This document shows, in pieces, positions 46,340 through 59,256 of a DNA stretch of 64,000 bases. The stretch spans positions 1 through 64,000 of the forward strand of contig JABVXV010000157.1 in assembly GCA_013365325.1 (NCBI GenBank), written 5' to 3'. Source of the stretch: Dipetalonema caudispina (Eukaryota > Nematoda > Chromadorea > Rhabditida > Onchocercidae). Position numbers and translations under genes: made by a program. The notes under the pieces were generated by a model, which saw nothing but the letters and a program-made list of their open reading frames with translations, did no database searches and was not told where the DNA came from. The number at the start of each line of letters is the position of its first letter. The first letter of the stretch is position 1.

Positions 46340-49300
46340 TCAATAAGTTAGTAGATAATATTGAGTTAAAGTGTTTTTTAGAGTACCACTGGAATCTATT
46401 TGTGAATCACCATGTAATTCATCAAAATAATGTTGAGCGCGACGAGAGGCAGGCATTTTGGCACGAGATGCTCTGTTCATAATGCATAGATACGGTATGT
46501 AATCAAGTATCACATCTGTAAAATAACTATTCACAAGTTATATTGAAATCTGCAAAGTAAAATTAATTATGAGCTATGTCAATAAATTCCTGATGTAGGA
46601 TAAGAAACTTTGGTCAACGAATTACGTTTTTACCACTCAGGACTTTGTGAGCTTTAAGATATGGACAAATTTTGCTTTTATGAGGCATTTGACCAAGGTA
46701 CAACTAATCGACAAAAGAATCCTTGAGGAAAGAATAAAAGAAAATTGAAACTTAAGTCAGGCTGAATGAAATATGTCATTGAGCTAGTCGAATCAAGCTA
46801 AATAAGTCAAAACTGAAAAGAAAATACCGGACAAAGGAAAATACTCAATTGCAGGTAGCACAGAGCGAGTAATTTTCACCGCAACATGTATGTCATTCTT
46901 CTCCACAAGGTGCATATGCTCTTCCTCTCTAAAATCAAAACTTGTCAAGTTGAACGAATACTGGTCAACTTCAACTTCATTTTTTTAAAGGAAAAATGTA
47001 ATGCAAACCGATCTGTTGATGAAAGAACCGCTCTTGGTTCGTATGAATGGTCGTAGCGTAATATGACATTGTATGAAATGAGATGGCACTTTTTGGATAA
47101 TGTTTCAAATTCTATTTGCTCCCCAGTCTTTAACAATTTCATTAACTGAAAAAAACTTCAAAATTTGGTTAACTAAAATTTTAAATTTTGGTTTACTGAA
47201 ATGAAGTTAACTCTGATACTTCCATATCTCACATCACAAAAATTTTACAACTCTTATTGTGGAAGCAGCGGTCTGACATATTCTCGAAGGTTAGGGTAGC
47301 AGATAAAATAACATGTGCTAATTATTTAAGACTAAACAATTTCAAATAGTTAGATGGTAATTAGAGAATTATCAAACGAATAGTTTAAAGAACAATATCC
47401 CAAGTAATCTTTTGAAAGATCTTTAACTTATCCGTACTATCAAGAAAGCTCTACAAAAGCTTATTACATATTATATTATATTTCCTTTCCATTATATTTA
47501 TAATTAACCTACCATCCTTAAAGAATTATTACTGTCTTCTCCCGAGTAAAACTGAAGATGATTGATACATGCACGCAAGTCACCTTTACACTGTTCAGCT
47601 AGAGCACAGCAGACATCGGAACACACGTTGATGTTTAAAGCGGCACAGAGTTCCTGAAAATATTCGGTTATTTTGAGTCTGCTCAACGGAAAACCGAAAA
47701 ATTGAAGAGAAAAGGAATGATAGTGAGGATTAACCAATCAAGTAAAATATCAGTAAAAATGAATAAGAATAAATAAATCCCACCGATTTCAAACAACGCA
47801 CCTGAAGATGCGAAGAAACGGTTTGTACCTCTGGTCTAACTAAAGGAAATATGAGGACGGGCATTTCAAATCCTAACTGTTTGCGAACAAGAGAAATGTC
47901 TGAAATTAGAGGAAAATCATAATCTGAATACATATTTTGGCCCTGCAATTAGCAGTGAGATATATGAAACAAGTTATGGGTCATGAAAAAGTAGAAAACA
48001 TAGAAATTAACCTTCACAAACAATGATAACTGGAGTATGAGCTTCCTTGCACAAAGCTCTTAATGCCGGCCAGAAACCCTCATCGTGCTTATCATATATT
48101 ACATCGCACTAAAAAAAGTCATTTCTTTTTTTTTTATAGCAGAAAAGTTATGCAAAAATATTCGGCTACAAAATTACGAGAAAAATTGAACAAAATTACA
48201 TCATCAACCAAAATAATGGAGTCCTTAATCGCCTTTCCTTCATCCTTTTCATTTCGGGAAAACATCTGGTTTAGCATTGTGGGCATGGGAAACTGAAACA
48301 ATTCATCATAAGCTTTCTAGAAAATGCTGAATTTGGAGTGACAAATATTCCTTGAATATTGTAACAAAACATGAAACTGAATAGGAAGAAATAAATTTCT
48401 TCGATTGCAAAGAAGAAACAAGGAACGAATCAAATGAAATAATTAACAGCAAAAAAACCTTGTGAGAATGTGTGGCTCCCTGCAACTTACACTTCAGCTG
48501 CAGGCCACTTCTCTTCTCATTCGAAGCAATTTCTAAGACATGCATTTCACAACTCTTCGAGACTGCATAAACCTGGAACAAATATCAATAGCACATTTCA
48601 AATATCGTTATTCCAATCGTTTAATAAGAAACTCTCCAAAATTAAAATTCTTAATGATTACTAGTGATGTTTTGCCACTACCACAGTGACCAAATATGAT
48701 AGCAGTATTGCATAACTGCTCTTCATCGGAACCAAAAGAATCAAAAGAGTCCGAATCACGTCTTTTCTGTCGATTGGCTACTCTTACATCTGCAAATGCC
48801 AAGTTAACAACATTATCATATAGTATATTCTTTTATTCCTTATACGATAAAATCTAGACATCACGAAAAAAAGTACATCAGCTGGCATCATTTCTTAAAC
48901 AAGCAAGAAAGACATTACCTTCCTTATGGTTTCTGCTTTTCTGCAACCGTTTTTTCCACATACTAATCCAATCACACAATTTGCGAACGGTACGACTATC
49001 AATAATTAATTCTTCAATCTCCACCGGCCTCAATGCCTCACTCCAAGTGTTCTGCTGCAGTTCTTCAGCCAGCAATTTCCATCTCCCATTTTTTGACCAC
49101 TTCTTTCTTCCACTGCAAAACAAGTCTTGGGTAAAGTAAAACCCTCCAATGCTCAGGGATGTAACAACAGAAAAACAATATATGAAGGCCAAAAAGAAGT
49201 GAAAATAGTAGTGAGGGGAAAAAGGAACCTTCTGGGTCTCAACAAGATGCGTGAATCAGCGACTGCAACCTTCTCTTCTAAGCCTTTGTCTTCATCAAAG

Positions 49301-52300
49301 CTCTTTCTCCAGAATGACATTTGAAATGTATTATTATTATCATATGCAACCATCTTCGGAACCTGATGTCGACGAAGTCCACACGGCAAGTCATACTTAA
49401 CGGATGCAATCTCAGCATATCCAACGTTTGAAATGCTCGGAAAAGGCGCAAAATCCATCTCATCCATTAGAACTGTAGTACAGGTAATAAAACATTTACA
49501 GAACTATATGTATCTTGCCTCCATTGATTCCTATGTCCTTTACCTTCAGGAAGAATGAATCAAGATAAATTCCAAAGTTTAACAGTAGCTTCTTTATAAA
49601 GTACTTAGAAAGATAGAAATAAAAAAGTCATATCGCTCCAAAATTCAGACCTGTCTTTTTTTCACGCTTTGCAATGGAGTTCGTTTCTCCGTTGATAAGC
49701 TGGCCACCACAAATTGAAGAGTTGTTCATGGCTGTTTCTAATTTATTCGTTGTTGTTTGTTTAGTATTTCCCACGAGGACTTTTTTCTTGCAGAAAGTCA
49801 AAGACTTTCTGGCTATACTGTTCAACTCTTGATCACCAAGGAGTATTACATCATCATCCATCTCACCAGTATTCTGTTAAATTTGTCGATAAAATAAATT
49901 TAAATATAAATATCTATATGGCAACCTTCATTATTAATCAAATGAAACTCTTTAAACAACAATCAATCAATTAAAGCAACAAGAAGCTTAAAAAATCCTT
50001 AATTTGGCTGACCCCTGCCAGACACTGGACTCAAAAGTGAACAAATTAAACTAACGTTGCAAAATACTGATGAAGCAGGGCATCGGGATCGACTGACATT
50101 TTCAGTACTGGTTAAGCTTAGGAAGGAGCTGGTTTCCTATAAAATAAATGAATGTTCAGATATCAAAACAAATTTGTAATAATGAAATTCTTTACTTTTT
50201 CGTGAAGATTTACACGCCACCACAAGGTAAGTATTTTCAGGCATTTAATAAATAATCCTGAATATCCCTAAAAAGATATTGGAATATCAGACACAACCAA
50301 TTGATCAACTTCTAACTCAATGCAGCTATACACACAAGTAGCGTCGTACAACGCAAACGATGAAGAAGATAAAATGTTCAATTTAACAACCAGTAATCAA
50401 TATTATCCACGGATTTTTTCCAGAAACACTTGTCGGCACAATTGTCAGGTATGTGCTGCAGAACTAATTTATTGAAAAGTCACCTCACACAAACTTCCTT
50501 TCATTTCTCCTGCAATGATCGTCTGACGACGTTTCGAAGCCGGCAATTCGCTAACTGCTTTTTGTAACAAAAGTGACCTCCGACGACATTTATTTCCTTT
50601 CTCCCGCTTCTCTGAAAAGCAATAAAATGACAAAATCAAACACTATGGTTTAAGCACAGGAAATAACAAATGACTGCTCGACATCCCATCATCGGTTGTT
50701 AATAAATCAAGAAATTCGGCGGTACTTTTTTTATCAGAAACCATCTAATTTATTTAAATTACCCACTTGGTAATTCTCCGAAATTTCGTCTAAATGATGA
50801 CTGCTTTCCCATCAAAACATTATCAGGATGCGTCGCTCTTCCATCGGCGATCTGTTCCTGCTGATCTAACATAAGTGCACCTTCTCTATCAATTAAATTA
50901 TCCCACTGATTCGGTATATCTTGCAGCCATTTCTTAACTCTGAAATGATGGTAATGAATAAATAGTAAAACATCCGAAAGCCGTTTTGCAGTCATTAAAA
51001 GATTTGAAATTCGATCCACTCTCATTATATTGTGTTTATTAAAACATGATTCCTAAAAATTTGTTCAAAATGAAAACATACTTTGCTTTTGGTCCTGCAC
51101 GAGGGACAACCGATAAAGATGAAAGTAAATTATGCAGATTATTAGATGCTTTATTGCACTGCTGCATATCATTAGTTCCCTTATCATTTGGAACATTAAA
51201 ATTCGTATTTTCTTTGTCTTCATTTATGCCCTGCAAAAGCGAACTTTCCCAATCATATATGTTTGACCGGTCACATCAGTGACAGATAATGGATGAATAA
51301 AGGTATGTGCAATGCGCAGCTGCCAGCCAAAACGATAAAACTTTTAGTAAGGAAATATCTGTTCATGTATTGTTTAAAGCGCAATCAATCAATAATGAAT
51401 GAACCTCTTTCATCCCCACGGAAAGGCTCCGCAATCGATCTCCACGCACCCACGTGACTGCCGTTTCCTCCTTAAATATTTTCAATCTGGGTTACGAACA
51501 GTAAAAATTCTTAAAGAACTGCATATTCACTTCGGGTGCATCATAATCATTAAAACCTGCATCAAATAATGCAAGGTAAAAGATTGCCCCATAATTTAAT
51601 TTTATAGTTCAGAAACGAATTCGAATCTGAGAGTTAATTCTCGAAATCGACAAGAACAAGTCTTAACTCGAGCAACTCAGAACAAATGTCTGGTATTACA
51701 CATCGGACTTACCGCTCGTCGTTTGGTTCTCTTCATTGTTGCATTAACTTCCGATAGATTCGATACCTCGGAATGATCAACAGGTGTTTTTTCATTCACA
51801 GAGTTACCAACTCCTGTCTGCTTCGGTTGTGACGCATGATCATCTTTGAAAAATATGCCAGATCAAAAAATAAGGATTATGGATGTGCAATAAAAGTTTG
51901 CTGGCACAGAAATAATAAACTGAATCCAATAACTTCGTATAAGCATTCAAAATGTACTTACCATTAGCAATAATGTCAGTTGCCGCACTACTGCTTTCAT
52001 CGTTCTTCGTTTCCAGACATTCTTCGATAATCTTTTCGTTTTCTGAATGACATTGAAAAGCTTTGGATATGGCAGGCAAAAATCTGACTACCTCATTTTG
52101 GGACGTATTGATGGTGGCGTCTTGCAAGATAACAGACTGGGTAATGGGTACGTCATGTTCCATGATGTTGTTAACAATCTAAAAAAAAAGTTCATTGTTC
52201 AAAGAAACATATTGTTATTTTAAGTGAAAAATAAAACTTAAGATGCAACTTACAAAACACAAAATAAATTAATTGGTACCGCTAGGGAATTCCTCTTACC

Positions 52301-53484
52301 TGGCATAAAACCAACGAAACCCTACAGTTTCATTTTATTTCTTTTTAAAACAGATGATCTTCACATTTTTCAGAAATTCACACATTTCGCGAATACAGTA
52401 CTAAGAAAACATCTATTATATAGTTTTTACCTAACAAAAAAAAATCTTACTTCTGGAATGGAAGATTCTTTCACAATCGGTGGAGAATCTGGCATTTTCA
52501 CAACTCCAGGTATCTTCCCAGAACGTGGGGTGATCTCAAGGATATTCGGGACAGAGTGGAAATGTACGCGTTTCTGCTTATTCCATCCCTTTGCCCTCAT
52601 TGTTATACGTCGAACTGCCTTCTGAGCAGCACTTAGCAAAATAGGCTTCAGTGATACCGGTGGAGGCATACAAGTTATCTGGAAGTGTATGAAAATTAGG
52701 AAACATATTTAACACTGCTAGCCACGGTCGACAATTAGCTTCACTGTTAGTTCTAATACGCAAGAACCTCCAGACTTGGAGGATCACTGATCCCTCAAAA
52801 AGTATTCACCTATCTCACATGATGATATCACATAAAAAGAGATGCTAGGGAAATCAAAACAAAATGTTACGCATACGTGAATAACAACTATAGATCTACC
52901 TCAAATTTTCTTACTGCAGCCTTTGATCTCGTCCTGTAAACTGATTTCCGTAACTGCAGTGACGTACGCCGTTTATTCACCAAAGTGACTACTTCATCTT
53001 CAAGTGTTTTTTCATTGCTGTTGCTACAACAACCAAATTTTGATACGTCGCCAGGGATAACATCACCCCCTTCCGTCTAAAAATTAAGCATCATTTGTAA
53101 TACTGAATTACGAAATTGAAGAGAAAATAGAGGATCAATAGCCAGAAAACTTGCATTTTTAAAAAACAACGATGATCGGCGTCTTAGATGTTTCCGGCCA
53201 AATGAAGCTTTATCCAGCGAATCATTCATCTGTGAAAACAAACATTTCAAGTGATCACCAAACAAACACATCACATTTGACGTTTATCATCAAACGCTAA
53301 CATATGAAATAGTAAAAATGTATTATTTTTAACAATAACAATAAAACTGATTGGTAAAGTATTGATAAAGAAGCACTTCGTCAAGAATAATTTGAAGGCT
53401 TACATTTTTGTCGGTGGATAAGTTGATTCTATTGCATGGATGAATTTGAGACTGCTCAGAAATAGCATCTTCATCAGTTGACAT
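46340..53484 (-). CDS. atad5: ATAD5/Elg1-like AAA+ protein (PCNA-unloading clamp-loader subunit)
   Basis: Twenty-three phase-consistent exons: 53484-53404, 53229-53155, 53076-52900, 52678-52451, 52178-51962, 51843-51713, 51470-51405, 51230-51082, 50939-50767, 50611-50484, 50136-50056, 49873-49651, 49472-49229, 49112-48919, 48789-48662, 48572-48459, 48292-48200, 48108-48012, 47899-47802, 47653-47513, 47145-47009, 46928-46828, 46515-46340. They give about 1083 residues. The AAA+ core shows Walker A (GHCGSGKTS), the sensor-like EIASNEKRSG, Walker B region IILVDD plus CDVIYD, and CKGDLRACINHLQFY. The C-terminus (LDYIPYL, RRAQHYFDELHGD) also matches ATAD5. The first half is disordered and basic, with KRVHF, a PP1-docking-type motif. 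ATAD5-RFC unloads PCNA after replication. The exon chain from 53484 to 49873 has no homology I recognise, so a separate upstream gene, with ATAD5 starting at 49861, is the main alternative. Exon 2 ends in a GC donor. Confidence 0.85.
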
Positions 53485-54740
53485 GTCGCATTTAACTATG
53501 TTATTAATTTTAATTTCTGCAAGGATGAAATTCATTACTTTTTTGGTAAGCAGAAAGATCAGCTGGTAACCAAAGCAATAGATTGATGATTACCACAACA
53601 TAACTGATAATTATATTAATGATATCTATAATAATAAACTGATAACCAAAGTTATAAACCCTACAACATCGACAACCCTTCGCATCATTTTTATGATATC
53701 ACAAACCTCCTCATGCCACTTCGCAACAATCTCTCGGTAGTTCCTCCTGAAAGTCCCGCCTCTCGTGTTCGTAATGCCGCATGTACCGCAAAGAAAATTA
53801 GGTAGACGTTGGAGTAAAGATCACGCAGATCTGTAAATAACGTTATTGTAGGTCAAAGAATCATATTCTGGGGTCAAAGAAAGTCTTTGAAAATATTTAA
53901 GGGACAATAAAAGAAGGAGTTATTCTGATTTAAATAATTGCAAAATCAGAAGTTATGGCTCTCTTCGATTAGATCAGATTTATTTAATGCAATTTTTCTT
54001 CCTTTTAAGATAAAACTAAACAGAATCTTTCTATTACACATCAAAATTCTCGAGCCGTGCCATTTTAATGATTACATACATTCTTAGTTTTAACTAACTA
54101 CAGTAATACTCATTTACAGTAGTATGCTCCTTAACAAGAGTAACATGGATCTACAGTATTACTTGTTAAGAACGTAGATAATGTTAATAGTTGAATAACA
54201 GTAATTAATGTATGAATGCTACACATATTATTGATCAATAAATTAGTGAGTTAGATTTCCATGTTTTGAAAATGCCAAAAAAAAAAAAAAAACGAAAAAA
54301 CAGAAAATTAAAACCCTAAGAATTTGTGATAATATACAAAAATTTTTTGTTCTTTTTTCTTTATTTTTTTAAAGCAAAAAATATTAAATTGATGCAAATA
54401 ATTGTAATACAAATCGCAAAAACAAAAATCGAGCGAATTCATTTTTCACTTTTTTCTTTCACTTTCAATTATTGCAACTTTCCACTTCATAACTTCATCA
54501 AAATATGCCATTTTTAAATTTTAATGATTTGCAAGAAAAAAAAATATTTAATCAGAAAATCCGGTTTAAATATTCAACATGAATGAGTAATGATTTTAAT
54601 GATGTTTGTTGTTGATAATTTATCCTCTAATATGCCTTCGTCATTATAATCCACCCAATTCGCGATTTGTAGTAGTTATTATTATTTAAGCAATAATTTA
54701 TCAAATACGAATTATTCAGTTGCTCGAAACTTCAATAACA
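53485..54740. other. Divergent intergenic region (ATAD5 / SXP-like)
   Basis: About 1.25 kb. A GC-richer patch at 53700-53810 lies about 220-320 bp upstream of the ATAD5 start and is a likely core promoter. It contains an E2F-like GGCGGGA on the minus strand (about 53750-53756). A 30-codon plus-strand ORF at 53713-53805 falls in the same patch and is probably incidental. The rest is AT-rich without coding signal. Confidence 0.5.
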
Positions 54741-56808
54741 ATGCTACGATTTGTAGATGTATTGCTAATATTGGCGACAGTTCATGTGACAAAATGTTTC
54801 GTTCGTTTTGATGGTACAAATTTGTATTTATTCATTTTTGTAATGTTGCTGCAAGAAGCATCGTGTAGTAGAAAATCTTTCAAAATATTCAAAAAAACAA
54901 AAAAACAAAAAAAAAAAATATTGATATTAGTAATTGTGAAGAAAAAATTGACCAAAGAGATTTTACAAAAGTATCCCAACTATATTCTTTTTTTAACTTT
55001 AAAAATTTATAAACACTTTTATTTTTAATTTAAACACAATGTTTATATTTTCAAATAGAAACGTTTATAAGATTGAAAAATAGAAATGGAATGAAAGAAA
55101 AAAAGTTAAGTGATAAAATTCTTGATGAGAAAAATGGAAGAAGTAGTAGATAAGTTAAAAATTAATTTAAATACTTTATTAGAATGGTTATTTCAAACTT
55201 AATTGATATTAAACTTAAAGTAGAACTGTATGTTAATTACTCGCATTAGATTTATCCAGTATATTTGCCTTATTAATTAATAAATTCAAACACATATACA
55301 TTAGTATCTGACATCTATCTATTTCCAAGTGATAATAATATGCAAAATTTACGAATTCGAAATTTAACAATAATAAATTGTTTAATGCAGTATAAAATAC
55401 GCTTCTTTACAAAATGACTAGTAATATTTTAACTTATTAACCTCAATGTTTTAGGTTTTAATTTAGAGATTATTACTAGTCATAAATTTAATGATACATT
55501 AAAACTGTATCATTGTTATGTTATGCAATAAATGAGATGTAAAAAAAGTTGATTTGTTTTAAAACAGTTTACAGGTTTTCATCACTATGATAAGTATCAT
55601 ATGCAACAATTGCTTAAACTTGTACGAAATACATGCTCTGATGCACAACGAGAGCTACGATTAATATTTGATAATAATACGTTGACAAAGCAAGAAATTA
55701 ATGATACGATTAATGATTGGGTCAGAAGACAAAGTGAAATATTAGTGGTAGGTTATACCATTGATATTTATATCTCTTCGTGCAAAATTAATCAAATTGA
55801 TCCAGTTATTGATTATAACCTTCATTATTTTGGACCATCGCAAGTACCATATTTCGATTTTAGAATTTAAAAAAAAACCTGTGCAAAGTTGAAGGCAATT
55901 ATGTTTCTTAGTGATATTATATTCTAAGATTTAACAGAATTTTTGAGAGCAGATATAATTGTTTAATATAGCACTTTGTGAAGAGAATTTCAAACCGAAT
56001 TTCATAAGGGTTAAATTAATTGCTATTTTATATTCATCGAAGAAAAAACATTATATCATTATACTTATTCAGTTGTTTTTATCAACTATTGTCCTAACTT
56101 TCCAATCACTGTTTCATCCTTCAGTTTATTTTTTAAGTTTCAAACTCATTGAATAACTTCATCACTTTCTTATTTTTTAAAGCACTCTCTAAATAATATT
56201 AATATATAGATGGAAATATAGAAAACTGAAAAAAAGTTTCTTGTATTTCCAAAACTTCTTCAAAATTTTTTATTTATTATTGAAATTACTATAAATATTG
56301 TAGGATTTTTTTTCTAGGATTTTATGAAATTTATGCATTTTTCTTTCAGGATACAATTGTTGAAAGTCTGAACGAACTTCAACAACAAATGATCCAAATG
56401 CAAAGAACCATTAAAGAATCGATGAATATTAGCTTGCAAGAAAAAGAAGCTTTGATAGCGATATTAAAAATGAAAACAAATATGTCATTAACAAACTCTC
56501 AAGAAAAGAAAGAGATGGAACAATTCATAAAATCACTCAATAATACTGATCATATTAAACTGAATATGCTTCTACGTGAAAATTTCTTGAAGCAACAACG
56601 CAGTCCCCGTTCAATTCTAGAATCTAATGAATCAGATCAAATTTTAAATGAATGTGAACTGTTGTTTTCATGCAAATTATGTTGTCATTCAATGAATGAT
56701 TACAACACTGAAAACACGGAAAGTGACTTCAGAGGAAAGATGAAAAACTGTACAAATGGAGATGGTACAATAGTTGTGGTCAGTTTAATTAATTTTATTA
56801 TTTTTTAA
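54741..56808 (+). CDS. Second SXP/RAL-2-like secreted protein
   Basis: Three exons, 54741-54813, 55575-55747 and 56350-56808, give 234 residues. The first exon encodes a signal peptide (LRFVDVLLILATVHVTKCF). A helical domain follows, with NNTLTKQEINDTINDWVRRQ, the tryptophan-bearing pattern of SXP/RAL-2 (DUF148) proteins. The large last exon is helical (Gln/Met/Lys/Glu-rich), with several Asn-linked sequons and a Cys cluster (CELLFSCKLCC) near the end. It shares exon-1 signal-peptide architecture and domain type with the gene at 38096-39104 but little sequence, so the two are old paralogues at best. A GTCAGT before the stop could be a donor to a further exon. Confidence 0.7.
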
Positions 56809-57909
56809 AATACTGCCTTAATGAAATGATGAAAAATTTTTCATTACTATTTTTTTGCATGGATTTTCTTGAAGTTATTCTGGAATTGAACAAAAAATGG
56901 TAAGATGTTAAGCAAGAAAGAATAATATCATATGTTTACCGATATTAGAGTACATTCAACACGTGATATATCTCATGATATATCGGACTTATTGAATATT
57001 TCATTGAGATTTTTAGTGTGAAACATTTTCTATTAATGTTGCAATTTACGCATGCTTCAACAAAACTAATTAAACTGATAATTATACTACTCTTAAATGG
57101 AAATTACCAACCAATTAATTCGAAATAATTTTCGAAAATTCAAACCAATTACAGATTTGTTTAATTAGGACTTTCCCGAATACATCATGCTATAGTTTGA
57201 TATACCGCATTAATTATTATTCCTGAAATTCAGTTTTGAGCATTTCCTCAATTCTCCATGATTTTAAATTTGATTTATTTCACTTGCATTGCTGTTAACT
57301 AAAAAGCGAAAGTGTTGCAGGGTGATGTGATTGAATTATTTGAAAGTGACAGTGCGAAATATGCGCCTACTTTGGGATAATTATCAATTTTTTAGTGCAG
57401 GAAATGCTAAGATGTGAATAATCTGTCAGATGAAATAATATTGAAATTAAGGAATGAATAATACTTTATAATAACTCATTTGATATTTTTCCAAATTTTG
57501 TTCCGTATTCACATGATAAAAGTTAATTTTGTTGTTTTTGTATTTGCCATAACCTGAATAAAGATAGTTTAATCAATTCTTGAATTGATCTAACAATTAA
57601 CTTCGGTAAACTTCATTCAGTACTACTTCCTTTCTTCATTTATAACTGAGTCGAATGATCCTTAGTTGATCCTAAACTAGGTTATTCATGATCGCATTTA
57701 ATCTAATTACGTTTCTAACTCTTATTTGATCAATTGTATGGGAATATTTAGCTTAGTATTGATTTTTTTCATGGTAGGATATGTAGAAGTATATGTGTAG
57801 ATTGATTAATTCATTCAGTATAATGTATTACTGATTCTATCCGTCTCCATGGATACAACTACAATTACAAAGTTAGGCCAGCCAAGAATAGAAGCTGAAT
57901 TAATGCAAT
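56809..57909. other. Intergenic region upstream of DYNLT2B
   Basis: About 1.1 kb between head-to-tail plus-strand genes. It is AT-rich, with a 23-codon upstream ORF at 57849-57920 that overlaps the next start codon. No other feature is evident. Confidence 0.55.
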
Positions 57910-57920
57910 ATGAACGATAA
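57849..57920 (+). promoter_or_regulatory. Upstream ORF overlapping the DYNLT2B start codon
   Basis: ATG at 57849 (context CCATGG) opens 23 codons ending TAA at 57918-57920. The proposed DYNLT2B ATG at 57910 lies inside it in another frame. If the leader includes 57849, scanning ribosomes would reach this ATG first and pass the main start. Trans-splicing between the two would remove it. Confidence 0.35.
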
Positions 57921-59256
57921 TGTTTCTGATGTTTCTGGTCTTGTTATACGACCAACAAATCAAGAAAAGTAAGTTCTCATATACCTTTCGTTCATAATTC
58001 ATTTTACAGCATGGCCAATTCCCCATGAGTTAATTTATTTTTTGGTCTTTCCTCCTTCATTTTTCTTTACTTTCTTTTTGTCAGAAATTACAGAACCAAT
58101 CTTATGTAGAGTATTTTTCATTTTGCTAATGCAGCACCTTTCACTTTATCTCCCAGGGGAAAGTTAATTATTATTAACCATTAGGTCATCCAATTAGTAC
58201 CTACCAGGTTTGCAATGTGTCATAAGATCCGATACTGTCTACTTTCAAAATATTATATCTAATTCAGTTGCTGATCGAATGCAAAATTTGAAATAAGGAA
58301 TTTATAATTGAAGATAATAGCGAAAACAACTATCCTTTTCTTTTCAGATTTCGTGCAACTGTTGGACGACGAATATTGGAAGAAGTATTAACTGAAAATT
58401 TAGGAGGGCATACTTTCGAATCCAGTAATGCAGAGCAACTCAGTAATTCATTAGCTACAGTAATTCGAAATCGTTTGAAAGGTATTCAGAACTACTTCGT
58501 TTTTTTTTTTCACATTTTAATCAGTTTCCTCGAGAAAAAAGAAGTGAAGCCTATTTTGTTAAAAAGAGACAACTATTGTCTGTAGATATGTGGGAACAAT
58601 TTCTATCACATTTATATTCGATTTCCTGTTTATTCCATAATATTTGAATCTTAATTAACAAAGTAGCTTCAATGTCTAATCATAATCAAAAGAAAAAATC
58701 GAATGGATTAGAATGACGTGCAGTTCGTGATAAGTTATAATCTGAGGTTATTATTTTAACTCACCAAAAAATTTTTCAGGACTTAATTTGCCAAAATATA
58801 AGTACATAATTCAAGTGATTTTGGGCGAAGAACGTGGGCAAACAGTTAGGTGAATGATTTTGCAATCAGTTTTCTTCCACAAAATGAAAAACCTGTTTTC
58901 CTCATAAACGCCTAGTTGTTACGTAATCCAAACAATGAAGTAAGATCATTAACGTATGTAATCATGATAACGTCGTCAGCAAAAGCCATAGTAATTTGTG
59001 GAAAATGTTGTCCCTTTAATGAAAAGACAAAAGACTTCTCCTCAGGACTTGTATAATTAATTTTACTTGAGTAATTAAATACTGGCTTTATAGTAACAAA
59101 AATCCATCAAAATTATTCAGGGCACATGCAGCATGCATGTGGGATAGCGATACCGACTCCGTGGCGCACTACGTCTATTCAAACGTCAGTTGTTTTATAC
59201 ATATAACTAGAGAATTTATCTCTTTCTCTCCTTTCTACCATATGCCAGAAAAGTAA
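57910..59256 (+). CDS. dynlt2b: Tctex1-domain dynein light chain (DYNLT2B/TCTEX1D2-like)
   Basis: Four exons: 57910-57968, 58348-58481, 58780-58849, 59121-59256. They give 132 residues. The family pattern is clear: YxxRP-like LVIRPTNQEKFRATVGRRIL, then NRLKGLNLPKYKYIIQVILG, EERGQTVR and ACMWDSDTDSVAHYVYSN. The match is closest to TCTEX1D2, a light chain of dynein-2 used in retrograde ciliary transport. The family normally ends with a short hydrophobic strand (FCVVAAFGCFYY type). Here the frame reads CFIHITREFISFSPFYHMPEK instead. A GTCAGT at 59185 could splice to a missed last exon, but I found none before the convergent eL28 gene. Confidence 0.85.

Noticed and set aside
47240..47300. Exon-like segment (PNLREYVRPLLPQ) on the minus strand in an ATAD5 intron
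   Set aside because: No acceptor AG precedes it, it ends in a stop, and the flanking exons already join in phase.
53713..53805. 30-codon plus-strand ORF in the ATAD5 upstream GC patch
   Set aside because: Short, no homology recognised, and better explained as promoter sequence composition.
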